From Flavobacterium sp. (GTDB lineage Bacteria > Bacteroidota > Bacteroidia > Flavobacteriales > Flavobacteriaceae), in NCBI GenBank assembly GCA_018062725.1, contig JAGORP010000030.1, forward strand, positions 1 to 20,058: DNA of 20,058 nt. The letters run 5' to 3'. Positions 1-7,025 of this stretch are shown here, piece by piece. The notes below the pieces were generated by a model, which saw nothing but the letters and a program-made list of their open reading frames with translations, searched no databases and was not told the DNA's origin. The first letter of the stretch is position 1. The number at the start of each line of letters is the position of its first letter. Both the position numbers and the translations under genes were made by a program.

Positions 1-2
1 CC

Positions 3-1622
3 GAAAAAATGTATCAGCACAACAAACAAGTGGGTGCTACAACCGATAGGATAGGATTGTATAAAGCGAATATTTTATTTTATGAGAAAGATTTTTCCGG
101 AGCCGAAACAGCAGTAGTAAAAATATTAAAATCAGCCATAAAAGGAAGTGATACCCGACTTATTTACGATTGCTACATCACTCTTGGACTTTCTTTAGAA
201 GGACTAAATCAAAATGATCAAGCTTTAGTCTATTACAATAAAGCGTTTGAATTGATTGAAAAAATGAGGACAGATCCTCAGTATGCATCATTAAAAGCGC
301 AAACGTACAATTATATTGGGAAAATATATCAGAAAATTAATGATCACAGTAAGGCCATCAATTATTTTAATGAGGCTTTGCGTTTTGAAACCAAAAAAAC
401 ACTTTTATATGCCAATTTAATGAATAATATTGGGTATAGTAATTTTATATTAGAGAACAATAATTCCCTTTATTATTTAAATGAAGCTTTTCAAATAAGA
501 GATAGTTTACAAAACATTCCAGGCTTAGTATCCAGTAATATTAATTTATCACGATATTATTTGGCGCAAAAAGATTCGGCTACCGCCTTACAATATTGTC
601 TAAGTGCCAAAAAGAAAGCACATGAAAATAAAATTTTTGAAGATGAATTAATCGCTCTGAAATTATTATCGAAAATAACCCCAAACAAAAGTCTAGAATA
701 CACCAAACAATATATCAATCTTAACGATAGTCTTCAAAATATAGAAAGAGCTACCCGAAATAAATTTGCTCGAATAGAATTCGAGACCGATGAAATCCTC
801 AACGAAAAAAATACCATCGAAGCCGAAAAAGAACAAATTTCCTCACAACGTTGGCTCATACTATTTAGTAGTTTAATAGCTATTGTAATTCTTGTGTTAA
901 TATATATTACCAGAATGCAGCATGCTAAAAATAAAGAATTGCAATTGGAACGCAAACAACAAGAAGCCAATGAAGAAATTTATAGGCTAATGCTGGCTCA
1001 ACAAAGTGTTATTAATGAAGCGAGACAAGGAGAAAAGAAACGTATTTCGCAAGAATTACACGATGGGGTAATGAGTAAACTGACTAGCACGCGATTAAAT
1101 TTATTTATTTTAAGCAAAAAACAAGATCCAGAAACAATTCAAAAATGTTTGAAACATATTGATGGGATTCAGGACATTGAAAAAGAAATTAGAAATATTT
1201 CACACGATTTAAACAAAGATGCGTTATTAGAAAAAGACAGTTTTCAGGCGATTGTGGGTAATTTGTTTGAAGAATATAAAAATACCACTGGGCTTGCTTA
1301 CCAAATAGAAATGGATGAAAAAATCAATTGGAAAAAAATAGACAACACGATAAAAATTCATTTGTATCGAATTTTCCAAGAAGCGCTTCAAAATATATAT
1401 AAGTATGCCTCAGCTACAGAAGTTATTTTGGATGTTGTTAAAGCTGACGATTCCATTTTAATTGAAATTAATGATAACGGACAAGGATTCGACGTTGCTA
1501 AAATGAGAGAAGGAATTGGTTTGAAAAACATGCAATCAAGAATTAAAACCATCAATGGGAACTTTACCATAGAATCGGTTATAGGCAAAGGAACATCAAT
1601 AAAAATCACTATTCCAGCATAA
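3..1622 (+). CDS. TPR-containing sensor histidine kinase (HisKA_3 family), 5'-partial
   Basis: Sensor kinase of a two-component system. It should autophosphorylate on His and pass phosphate to the regulator encoded 1 base downstream. Counting from the ATG at 9: TPR-like helical repeats cover about residues 47-205, a membrane helix lies at about 282-304, and a coiled linker follows. The HisKA_3 phosphoacceptor is H351 in the motif ELHDGV. The HATPase_c domain has its N-box around N462, its G1 box at DNGQG (489-493), and a GIGL motif followed by a C-terminal GKGTS. The reading frame stays open to the window edge (codons gaa aaa before the ATG), so the first ATG is probably internal. Related flavobacterial kinases usually carry more TPRs and a signal peptide at the N-terminus; that is family knowledge, not seen here. 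The ligand is unknown. TPR kinases of this type often sense envelope or nutrient cues, but nothing here identifies the signal. Confidence 0.93.
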   Translation, partial: EKMYQHNKQVGATTDRIGLYKANILFYEKDFSGAETAVVKILKSAIKGSDTRLIYDCYITLGLSLEGLNQNDQALVYYNKAFELIEKMRTDPQYASLKAQTYNYIGKIYQKINDHSKAINYFNEALRFETKKTLLYANLMNNIGYSNFILENNNSLYYLNEAFQIRDSLQNIPGLVSSNINLSRYYLAQKDSATALQYCLSAKKKAHENKIFEDELIALKLLSKITPNKSLEYTKQYINLNDSLQNIERATRNKFARIEFETDEILNEKNTIEAEKEQISSQRWLILFSSLIAIVILVLIYITRMQHAKNKELQLERKQQEANEEIYRLMLAQQSVINEARQGEKKRISQELHDGVMSKLTSTRLNLFILSKKQDPETIQKCLKHIDGIQDIEKEIRNISHDLNKDALLEKDSFQAIVGNLFEEYKNTTGLAYQIEMDEKINWKKIDNTIKIHLYRIFQEALQNIYKYASATEVILDVVKADDSILIEINDNGQGFDVAKMREGIGLKNMQSRIKTINGNFTIESVIGKGTSIKITIPA

Positions 1623-1623
1623 T

Positions 1624-2274
1624 ATGAAAGTAAAAGTTTTGATGGTTGACGATCATCCTTCTATGATTGAAGGGTATAAAATAATTCTATCCTATAACAC
1701 TTTGGGATATGAAATAGAAACGGCTGTAGCTTATAACTGCCAAACGGCATTTGAACTGATTAATACCGCAAAATTCGATGTAATTTTTTTAGATTTCAGT
1801 TTACCACCATTTGAAGCCCAAAATATTCATAATGGGGTCGATTTAGCCAAATTGATTCGAAAAAAAGGATTAAAATCTAAAATTGTCATTCTAACTTCTC
1901 ATTCAGAATCCATAATTCTATATGATATTATAACAGCTACCGATCCAGACGGACTCCTGGTAAAAAGTGATTTTAGTGCCGAAGAACTTTTAATTGCTTT
2001 TGAAAAAATTGTCAATGGCGAAAACTATCGAAGTGCTACGGTGATCCATAATGTCAAAGAATTGCTGTCTAACAAAGTATATTTAGATGATTACAACCGA
2101 AAAATTATCTCCCTATTGTCACAAGGAATAAAAACAAAAAGTATTCCGAATCACATCAATATTTCAATGAGTAGTGTAGAAAAAAGAAAGATTCAAATCA
2201 GGGATTATTTCGGACTCAAAAAAGCCAGTGATGAAGATATTGTAAGAGAAGCAAAAAAAGCAGGACTGCTATAG
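1624..2274 (+). CDS. LuxR/NarL-like response regulator
   Basis: DNA-binding response regulator of 216 residues, paired with the kinase that ends one base upstream, so translational coupling is likely. The receiver domain spans about residues 3-132. It has the acidic pair D9/D10, the phosphoacceptor D57 in FLDFSLP, the switch threonine T91 in ILTSH and the conserved lysine K114. The C-terminal part, about 150-205, is a helix-turn-helix resembling the LuxR/GerE type (RKIISLLSQGIKTKSIPNHI followed by SMSSVEKRK). It is more divergent than a textbook GerE domain, so the DNA-binding class is moderately certain. The strongest candidate target is the gene just downstream, which is preceded by a perfect inverted repeat at 2290-2304. 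Confidence 0.93.
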   Translation: MKVKVLMVDDHPSMIEGYKIILSYNTLGYEIETAVAYNCQTAFELINTAKFDVIFLDFSLPPFEAQNIHNGVDLAKLIRKKGLKSKIVILTSHSESIILYDIITATDPDGLLVKSDFSAEELLIAFEKIVNGENYRSATVIHNVKELLSNKVYLDDYNRKIISLLSQGIKTKSIPNHINISMSSVEKRKIQIRDYFGLKKASDEDIVREAKKAGLL

Positions 2275-2289
2275 AACTTTAACATAAAG

Positions 2290-2304
2290 TACGGAAAAAC
2301 CGTA
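2290..2304. promoter_or_regulatory. Perfect inverted repeat, candidate regulator binding site
   Basis: The sequence is TACGG-AAAAA-CCGTA: two perfect 5-base arms around a 5-base A spacer. It lies in the 97-base gap between the response regulator and the 103-residue membrane protein. A promoter-like TATAGTTTG lies at 2338-2346, one base off the Bacteroidota -7 consensus TAnnTTTG. If that is the -7 box, the repeat is centred roughly 55 bases upstream of the start site, a normal place for an activator dimer. A 9-base direct repeat GAACTTTAA flanks it at 2274-2282 and 2327-2335. The site is seen directly; binding by the adjacent regulator is inference. Confidence 0.4.
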
Positions 2305-2371
2305 AGGATGCTCTCCAAAAAAGCGGGAACTTTAAGGTATAGTTTGCTTTCAGAAACAAAAACTTGAAGTC

Positions 2372-2683
2372 ATGCCAATTAAAGTACAAAAAATAGAACC
2401 ATCAGAAAAAATCAAACTGTTAGTTTCTACATTTGCTTTGGCTGTTCTTATTGTTGTCGTGGCAAATGTTTTTTTACTGCTGTTGTACATTTCTCAAAAT
2501 ATTAATGAACCTACGTTTCAGATTATAACACTTTCTTTTGATGGTAGTTATTTAAAAATAAATGATGAAAAAGTGGGGTTTGCGCTGTTTTTCAATTTGA
2601 TTGGCTTATTGATTCTTTGGGTAATCATGATCTATCACACGCTTAAAACCATCAGAAAGCCTTTCGTTTCAATGTTTTTATAA
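2372..2683 (+). CDS. Small two-helix membrane protein, function unknown
   Basis: A 103-residue protein I do not recognise. It has two strongly hydrophobic helices, about residues 16-40 and 69-90, joined by a polar loop of roughly 28 residues (SQNINEPTFQ onward) that contains a short beta-like stretch. Both ends carry Lys/Arg, so both termini are probably cytoplasmic with the loop in the periplasm. There is no signal peptidase site and no known motif. It follows the kinase/regulator pair on the same strand with a 97-base gap holding a palindrome, which suggests its own regulated promoter. It ends 10 bases before the end of the convergent AlbA_2 gene, leaving no room for a conventional terminator. 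Confidence 0.75.
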   Translation: MPIKVQKIEPSEKIKLLVSTFALAVLIVVVANVFLLLLYISQNINEPTFQIITLSFDGSYLKINDEKVGFALFFNLIGLLILWVIMIYHTLKTIRKPFVSMFL

Positions 2684-2693
2684 ATCACCTTTC

Positions 2694-3830
2694 CTAATGA
2701 CTGTACTTCATTTTTCGTAAAACGCGCATCACTTCTTTAAAATTCAAATAGACGGCAGGAAAAGGTTTCAAGAAGAGTTTAGCCTCAATTAATCGCTGCT
2801 TGGCATCATCAAATCCATTCAAATAACAAAGCATAAAAGTAGATGGCAAATTCAGCAAATCACTTTCTTCTCGTTCCGTTAAAATCGCTCCTTTCTGAAT
2901 CTTATCCAACAACGACTTATTCGCATTGTAAATATGATGCAACATTTTTTTGTTGTATTGAGGTGGCTCAAAAAGCATTTCGCTTTCCATTTTATAATAG
3001 CCATTATCGAAAAAAGTAAGCATTACTTTTTCCAACGGATAATAACTCGTTTTGTCGTTTAATCCCAACGGAATGTATTCTGTAATAATAAAAGAATTTT
3101 CAGTATAATCAAGGGTAACTTCATCCTGTGCCGAATAAAACAGTTTGATTTGTTCATTAATCAATTCAATATCTACTCTCGAAAAATATGTTTTGTCCCG
3201 AATTTTTTTCTTATTTCCAGCCCAACAAACCACAAATAATTCTTTAAAAACAATGTGTTGGGTAAACATGTTTTTATGGCGTACATTAATAAAATCAAGC
3301 ACTCCTTCTAGGGTATGGGCAATACTGTTTCTAGAATTATTTTCAATGCTAATAACTGTTTCAATATTCTGTTTGTTGTAGGGAATTTTTTCGAACGTGG
3401 CTAAAGTAGTACTGCCAATTCTTACAAAGGTGGAGTTGGGCTCGATGGTATGAATTCCTTTTTTGAAAAAAGAGACTTTATGATTGGGTTTTATAGTGAC
3501 TAACCCCACTACTTTTTCTTTGGGTAAATTGGGAAAAGGAATGTTTTCATACTGAATTTTCGGCGGATTTTCCAAAAAAGCATTGACCAAATTTTGAATG
3601 CGACTATCGTCAAAAAAATCATCTCCAACAATTTCATTGTCATGATCTTCCACCCCAACAACGATATAGGAATTGTTATTCGGATTCGAATTGGATAAGG
3701 CGCAAATATGCTTTAAAAATTTCCCTTTTCCTTCTCGCGAATGCAAATTAAGTTGCCGCTTTTTATCATAAAAACTATTCTCATCATTATGAGCCAATAA
3801 GTTCTTGATAAGTAGGCGCTTGTTTATCAT
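2694..3830 (-). CDS. AlbA_2 / Schlafen-type putative DNA-binding (divergent AAA-4) domain protein
   Basis: A 378-residue cytoplasmic protein. Residues about 18-145 fit the AlbA_2 (Schlafen, divergent AAA_4) fold: an early E..FYDKK motif, FLKHICALSNS, then YIVVGVEDHDNEIVGDD, and finally a FVRIGSTT strand. This domain occurs in putative transcriptional regulators and Schlafen-like nucleic-acid proteins. The remaining ~230 residues match nothing I know. I chose the ATG at 3830 (protein beginning MINKRLL). The frame also continues to a GTG at 3869, but those 13 extra residues (MKKCNLVFQFLIQ) are not typical of the family, and most of the 72-base divergent promoter space would be lost. The gene is divergent from the DUF4382 lipoprotein. 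The cellular role is not known. Confidence 0.82.
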   Translation of the reverse strand: MINKRLLIKNLLAHNDENSFYDKKRQLNLHSREGKGKFLKHICALSNSNPNNNSYIVVGVEDHDNEIVGDDFFDDSRIQNLVNAFLENPPKIQYENIPFPNLPKEKVVGLVTIKPNHKVSFFKKGIHTIEPNSTFVRIGSTTLATFEKIPYNKQNIETVISIENNSRNSIAHTLEGVLDFINVRHKNMFTQHIVFKELFVVCWAGNKKKIRDKTYFSRVDIELINEQIKLFYSAQDEVTLDYTENSFIITEYIPLGLNDKTSYYPLEKVMLTFFDNGYYKMESEMLFEPPQYNKKMLHHIYNANKSLLDKIQKGAILTEREESDLLNLPSTFMLCYLNGFDDAKQRLIEAKLFLKPFPAVYLNFKEVMRVLRKMKYSH

Positions 3831-3902
3831 TTGAATCAAAAATTGAAATACTAAATTACATTTTTTCACGTTATCATAGCATTAATTTTAAATCTCCAAG
3901 AC

Positions 3903-4721
3903 ATGAAAAAGAACAGATCAAAATGGCTAAGCTTGTTCGGAATGATTTTTACAGTTTTATTCTTTGTAAGCTGTAACGATAGTGACGATAACTTAGTGGG
4001 TACGCCAAAGACATCAACGATGACTATTCGAATGACGGACGCACCAGGCGATTATGATGAAGTCAATGTTGAAGTATTGGATGTTTTAATTAAAAGCAAT
4101 ACTAGTGAAAGTGGCTGGATTAGTATTGGAACTTCTGCCCCTCGAATATATAATTTATTGGACTTAACAGGAGGCATCAGTGCGATTTTGGCAGATAATG
4201 TGATTGTTCCTTCAGGTTATCTAGGACAAATTAGACTAGTACTTGGGACGAATAATTCTGTCGTTAAAGATGGGGTGGTTTATCCATTAAAAACACCAAG
4301 TGCTCAGCAATCGGGTTTAAAATTACAAGTAAACACTCCGTTACTTCCTGAGCTTACGTATGATTTTTTACTAGATTTTGATGTCAATAAATCGGTTGTA
4401 GTAGAAGCCGGAGGTTCCGGAAATTTTAATCTAAGTCCGGTCATTCGTGTAGTTACGAATGCCACTTCGGGAAGTATTAAAGGTGCGGTTACCACTACGC
4501 CACCTGGAATTCAAGTATTAGCAGCTGTACAGGTAAATGGAGTTGAAATTTCTTCCTTTACTGATGCGGAAGGGAAGTTCCAACTCAATGGAATTCCTCA
4601 AGGTACTTATGATGTAACATTAACACCCGAAGCAACTTCCGGTTTGGTACCAGAAATTGTTACAAACGTAGTAGTCGTTAATGGGCAATCTACCAATATT
4701 GGTACACAATTATTGGAATAA
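3903..4721 (+). CDS. DUF4382 lipoprotein with carboxypeptidase-like regulatory domain
   Basis: A 272-residue predicted lipoprotein. A type II signal peptide ends in the lipobox FVSC, with C24 as the lipidated residue. Right after the cysteine comes an acidic stretch, NDSDDN, resembling the lipoprotein export signal described for surface lipoproteins of Capnocytophaga and Flavobacterium, so outer-surface display is plausible. A DUF4382 domain covers about residues 37-185 (TMTIRMTDAPGDYDEVNVEV at its start). A carboxypeptidase-regulatory-like beta domain covers about 190-270 (GSIKGAVTT, FTDAEGKFQLNGIPQGTYDV). Neither domain is enzymatic as far as known; the second is a common add-on in surface-exposed Bacteroidota proteins. 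The gene is monocistronic, ending in a strong hairpin terminator. Confidence 0.9.
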   Translation: MKKNRSKWLSLFGMIFTVLFFVSCNDSDDNLVGTPKTSTMTIRMTDAPGDYDEVNVEVLDVLIKSNTSESGWISIGTSAPRIYNLLDLTGGISAILADNVIVPSGYLGQIRLVLGTNNSVVKDGVVYPLKTPSAQQSGLKLQVNTPLLPELTYDFLLDFDVNKSVVVEAGGSGNFNLSPVIRVVTNATSGSIKGAVTTTPPGIQVLAAVQVNGVEISSFTDAEGKFQLNGIPQGTYDVTLTPEATSGLVPEIVTNVVVVNGQSTNIGTQLLE

Positions 4722-4746
4722 ATACCCAAAAAATAACCTTTAAAAT

Positions 4747-4794
4747 AGCACCTATCAAAAACAGGCTAGTACTTAACTTGATAGGTGCTTTTTT
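4747..4794 (+). terminator. Rho-independent terminator after the DUF4382 lipoprotein gene
   Basis: A perfect 12-base stem (AGCACCTATCAA at 4747-4758 pairs with TTGATAGGTGCT at 4778-4789) with a 19-base loop, followed directly by a T tract at 4789-4794. It begins 25 bases after the stop codon and isolates this gene from the moxR cluster. Confidence 0.88.
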
Positions 4795-4978
4795 GTGTCC
4801 GAAAAGTCTCATTCAGGCGTGTTGTCTTAAAAATACTAAAACGTATTGCTAAACTATCCTTAAAATCCATCTTAAATTTTAACATTTAACGCATTGTTAA
4901 CACCAAAAAACTAATTTAATTTTCAATTTGCGTGGTATAAATTAAGATGTTAAATTCACGGCCTAAAAAAATGCAGTA

Positions 4979-5983
4979 ATGGAAGAAAACACAACGACTT
5001 TAGACATTAGAGCGATTAATGAAAAAATAGAAAGAGAAAGTGCTTTTATAGACCTTCTTACCATGGAAATGAACAAAGTAATTGTAGGTCAAAAACACAT
5101 GATTGAACGATTGCTAATTGGACTTTTAGGACAAGGGCATATTTTGTTGGAAGGTGTTCCGGGTTTGGCAAAAACCTTAGCCATTAATACCTTGTCACAA
5201 GCAGTTCACGGAAGTTTTAGCCGTATTCAGTTTACCCCCGATTTGCTTCCTGCCGATGTGGTTGGAACCATGATTTACAATATTAAAGAGAATGCATTTT
5301 CCATCAAAAAGGGGCCCGTTTTTGCTAATTTCGTTTTAGCAGATGAGATCAATCGTGCGCCTGCCAAAGTACAATCGGCTTTATTAGAAGCCATGCAAGA
5401 AAAGCAAGTAACGATTGGCGACACAACTTTCAAATTAGACAAACCTTTCCTGGTTTTGGCAACACAAAACCCAGTGGAACAAGAAGGAACATACCCATTA
5501 CCGGAAGCACAAGTCGATCGTTTTATGCTTAAAACCGTTATCGATTACCCTAAAATGGAAGACGAACGTATAGTTATTCGTCAAAATTTAAATGGCGGTT
5601 TTGCCAAAGTGAATCCTGTCGTTTCTATAGAGCAAATTCTCCGCGCGCAAGAAGCGGTTCGCGAAGTGTACATGGATGAAAAAATTGAAAAATACATTTT
5701 AGATATCATATTTGCGACACGTTATCCTGAGAAGTACAAATTAGAATCCTTAAAACCATTAATTAGCTTCGGTGCTTCTCCTCGTGGAAGTATCAATTTA
5801 GCAATGGCAGCCAAATGTTATGCGTTTATCAAGCGTCGTGGCTATGTAATTCCTGAAGATGTTCGTGCTGTAGTACATGATGTCCTTCGTCACCGTATCG
5901 GAATTACGTACGAAGCGGAAGCCGAAAACATTACTTCTGTTGAAATCATCAACAAAATAGTAAACGAAATCGAGGTTCCTTAG
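4979..5983 (+). CDS. moxR: MoxR-family AAA+ ATPase
   Basis: Cytoplasmic AAA+ ATPase of 334 residues, full length for the MoxR family. Walker A is GVPGLAKT (59-66), Walker B is FVLADE (118-123), the sensor 1 asparagine is N164 in ATQNPVEQEG, and an arginine-finger candidate is R181 in VDRFM. The C-terminal lid (about 215-330) is present, including FGASPRGSINL. MoxR proteins act as chaperone-like ATPases that mature or remodel VWA-domain partners, and the VWA proteins BatA and BatB are encoded downstream. It is the first gene of the cluster, 40 bases before the DUF58 gene. The 184 bases between the upstream terminator and this start should hold the promoter. I see only a one-mismatch -7 box (TCAATTTG, 4923-4930) and a short inverted repeat at 4886-4900. 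Confidence 0.96.
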   Translation: MEENTTTLDIRAINEKIERESAFIDLLTMEMNKVIVGQKHMIERLLIGLLGQGHILLEGVPGLAKTLAINTLSQAVHGSFSRIQFTPDLLPADVVGTMIYNIKENAFSIKKGPVFANFVLADEINRAPAKVQSALLEAMQEKQVTIGDTTFKLDKPFLVLATQNPVEQEGTYPLPEAQVDRFMLKTVIDYPKMEDERIVIRQNLNGGFAKVNPVVSIEQILRAQEAVREVYMDEKIEKYILDIIFATRYPEKYKLESLKPLISFGASPRGSINLAMAAKCYAFIKRRGYVIPEDVRAVVHDVLRHRIGITYEAEAENITSVEIINKIVNEIEVP

Positions 5984-6023
5984 TAGAAATCTGTAAACCG
6001 TTAACTGAAAACTGTTCACTGAA

Positions 6024-6890
6024 ATGGATACCAAGGAGTTACTTAAAAAAGTTCGTAAAATAGAAATCAAAACCCGAAGATTGAGCGATCATATCTTTTC
6101 GGGCGAGTACCACACGTCTTTTAAAGGACGCGGAATGACTTTTTCAGAAGTACGTCAATACCAATATGGCGACGATGTTCGTGCCATCGATTGGAATGTG
6201 ACAGCGCGCTATAATGAGCCGTATGTTAAGGTTTTCGAAGAAGAACGGGAATTAACCATGATGTTGATGGTCGATATTTCAGGTTCGGAAAGTTTCGGAA
6301 CTAAAAATCAATTGAAAAGTGAAATCGTTACCGAAATTGCAGCCACCTTGGCGTTTTCGGCGACTCAAAATAATGATAAAATTGGGTTGATTTTATTTTC
6401 TGATCAAATCGAATTGTACATTCCACCCAAAAAAGGGAAACCACACGTCCTTAGAATTATTCGAGAACTAATCGAATTTCAGCCTAAAAGTAAAGCGACT
6501 AATATCAGTCAGGCGCTTCAGTTTTTATCGGCTACGCAAAAGAAAAAAGCGATTGTTTTTATGATTTCCGATTTTATTGCTGATGACGATTACGAAAAAA
6601 CACTCAAGATTGCGAGTAAAAAGCATGACATTACCGGTGTTCGCGTGTTTGATATTCGCGAAGAAAAAATGCCCAATGTTGGGTTAGTGGCGATGCAAGA
6701 TGCCGAAAGTGGTCAAACACAATGGGTGAATACGGGCTCTAAAAATGTACGTTTGCAATATGAAAAGTATTATAATGAGAAGGTGGGCTATTTTAAGGAT
6801 ATTTTCTCAAAATGCGGCGCTGGGACTGTAAATACTAGGGTAGACGAAAGTTATGTGACGAAACTATTGGGTTATTTTAAATCGAGATGA
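6024..6890 (+). CDS. DUF58 domain protein (VWA-like), MoxR partner
   Basis: A 288-residue soluble protein with the DUF58 signature: GRGMTFSEVRQYQYGDD, then VRAIDWNVTARYNEPYVKVF (about 36-71). This is followed by a VWA-like fold whose MIDAS-type motif DISGS has D84, S86 and S88. No signal peptide or membrane helix is visible, so it is probably cytoplasmic. DUF58 genes almost always lie next to moxR. They are thought to work with the ATPase, though the activity is not established. The 40-base spacer after moxR is made of repeat-like AC/TG-rich text (see findings). The 135-base gap downstream is the second longest in the cluster, after batD-batE, and contains a long imperfect palindrome that could partly separate moxR-DUF58 transcription from the bat genes. 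Confidence 0.94.
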   Translation: MDTKELLKKVRKIEIKTRRLSDHIFSGEYHTSFKGRGMTFSEVRQYQYGDDVRAIDWNVTARYNEPYVKVFEEERELTMMLMVDISGSESFGTKNQLKSEIVTEIAATLAFSATQNNDKIGLILFSDQIELYIPPKKGKPHVLRIIRELIEFQPKSKATNISQALQFLSATQKKKAIVFMISDFIADDDYEKTLKIASKKHDITGVRVFDIREEKMPNVGLVAMQDAESGQTQWVNTGSKNVRLQYEKYYNEKVGYFKDIFSKCGAGTVNTRVDESYVTKLLGYFKSR

Positions 6891-6893
6891 TTT

Positions 6894-6953
6894 AACCGCT
6901 ACGTACGCAAATTTTTTTTGCAAGGTCCGTATAGCTTTGCGCTCTTTGCGGTT
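6894..6953. repeat. 60-base imperfect palindrome carrying a CTTTGCG-type repeat
   Basis: The left arm is AACCGC (6894-6899) plus CGCAAA (6906-6911). The right arm is TTTGCG (6936-6941) plus GCGGTT (6948-6953). The two 6-base internal segments are symmetric, so the whole can fold as two 6-bp helices around an internal loop. The right half holds the 19-base unit CTTTGCGCTCTTTGCGGTT (6935-6953), which recurs exactly at 6981-6999. It starts 4 bases after the DUF58 stop codon. Confidence 0.6.
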
Positions 6954-6980
6954 TGAGAAAATAGATAGATGAAATAGAAA

Positions 6981-6999
6981 CTTTGCGCTCTTTGCGGTT
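6981..6999 (+). repeat. Second exact copy of the 19-base CTTTGCG-type repeat
   Basis: CTTTGCGCTCTTTGCGGTT, identical to 6935-6953, with 46 bases between start points. It lies 26 bases before the ATG of the next gene. Related copies lie at 10723-10750 and 13407-13436, each just upstream of a bat gene and in the same orientation. Confidence 0.8.
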
Positions 7000-7025
7000 C
7001 AAGAACACAAAGCAAAAAAAATAAA

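Noticed and set aside
3831..3869. GTG start extending the AlbA_2 protein
   Set aside because: It uses up most of the divergent promoter region and adds 13 residues that look like non-family sequence.
6932..6939. TAGCTTTG as a -7 promoter box for the BatD-like gene
   Set aside because: It matches TAnnTTTG but lies inside the repeat palindrome, and the nearest TTTG upstream is only 11 bases away, too close for a -33 box.
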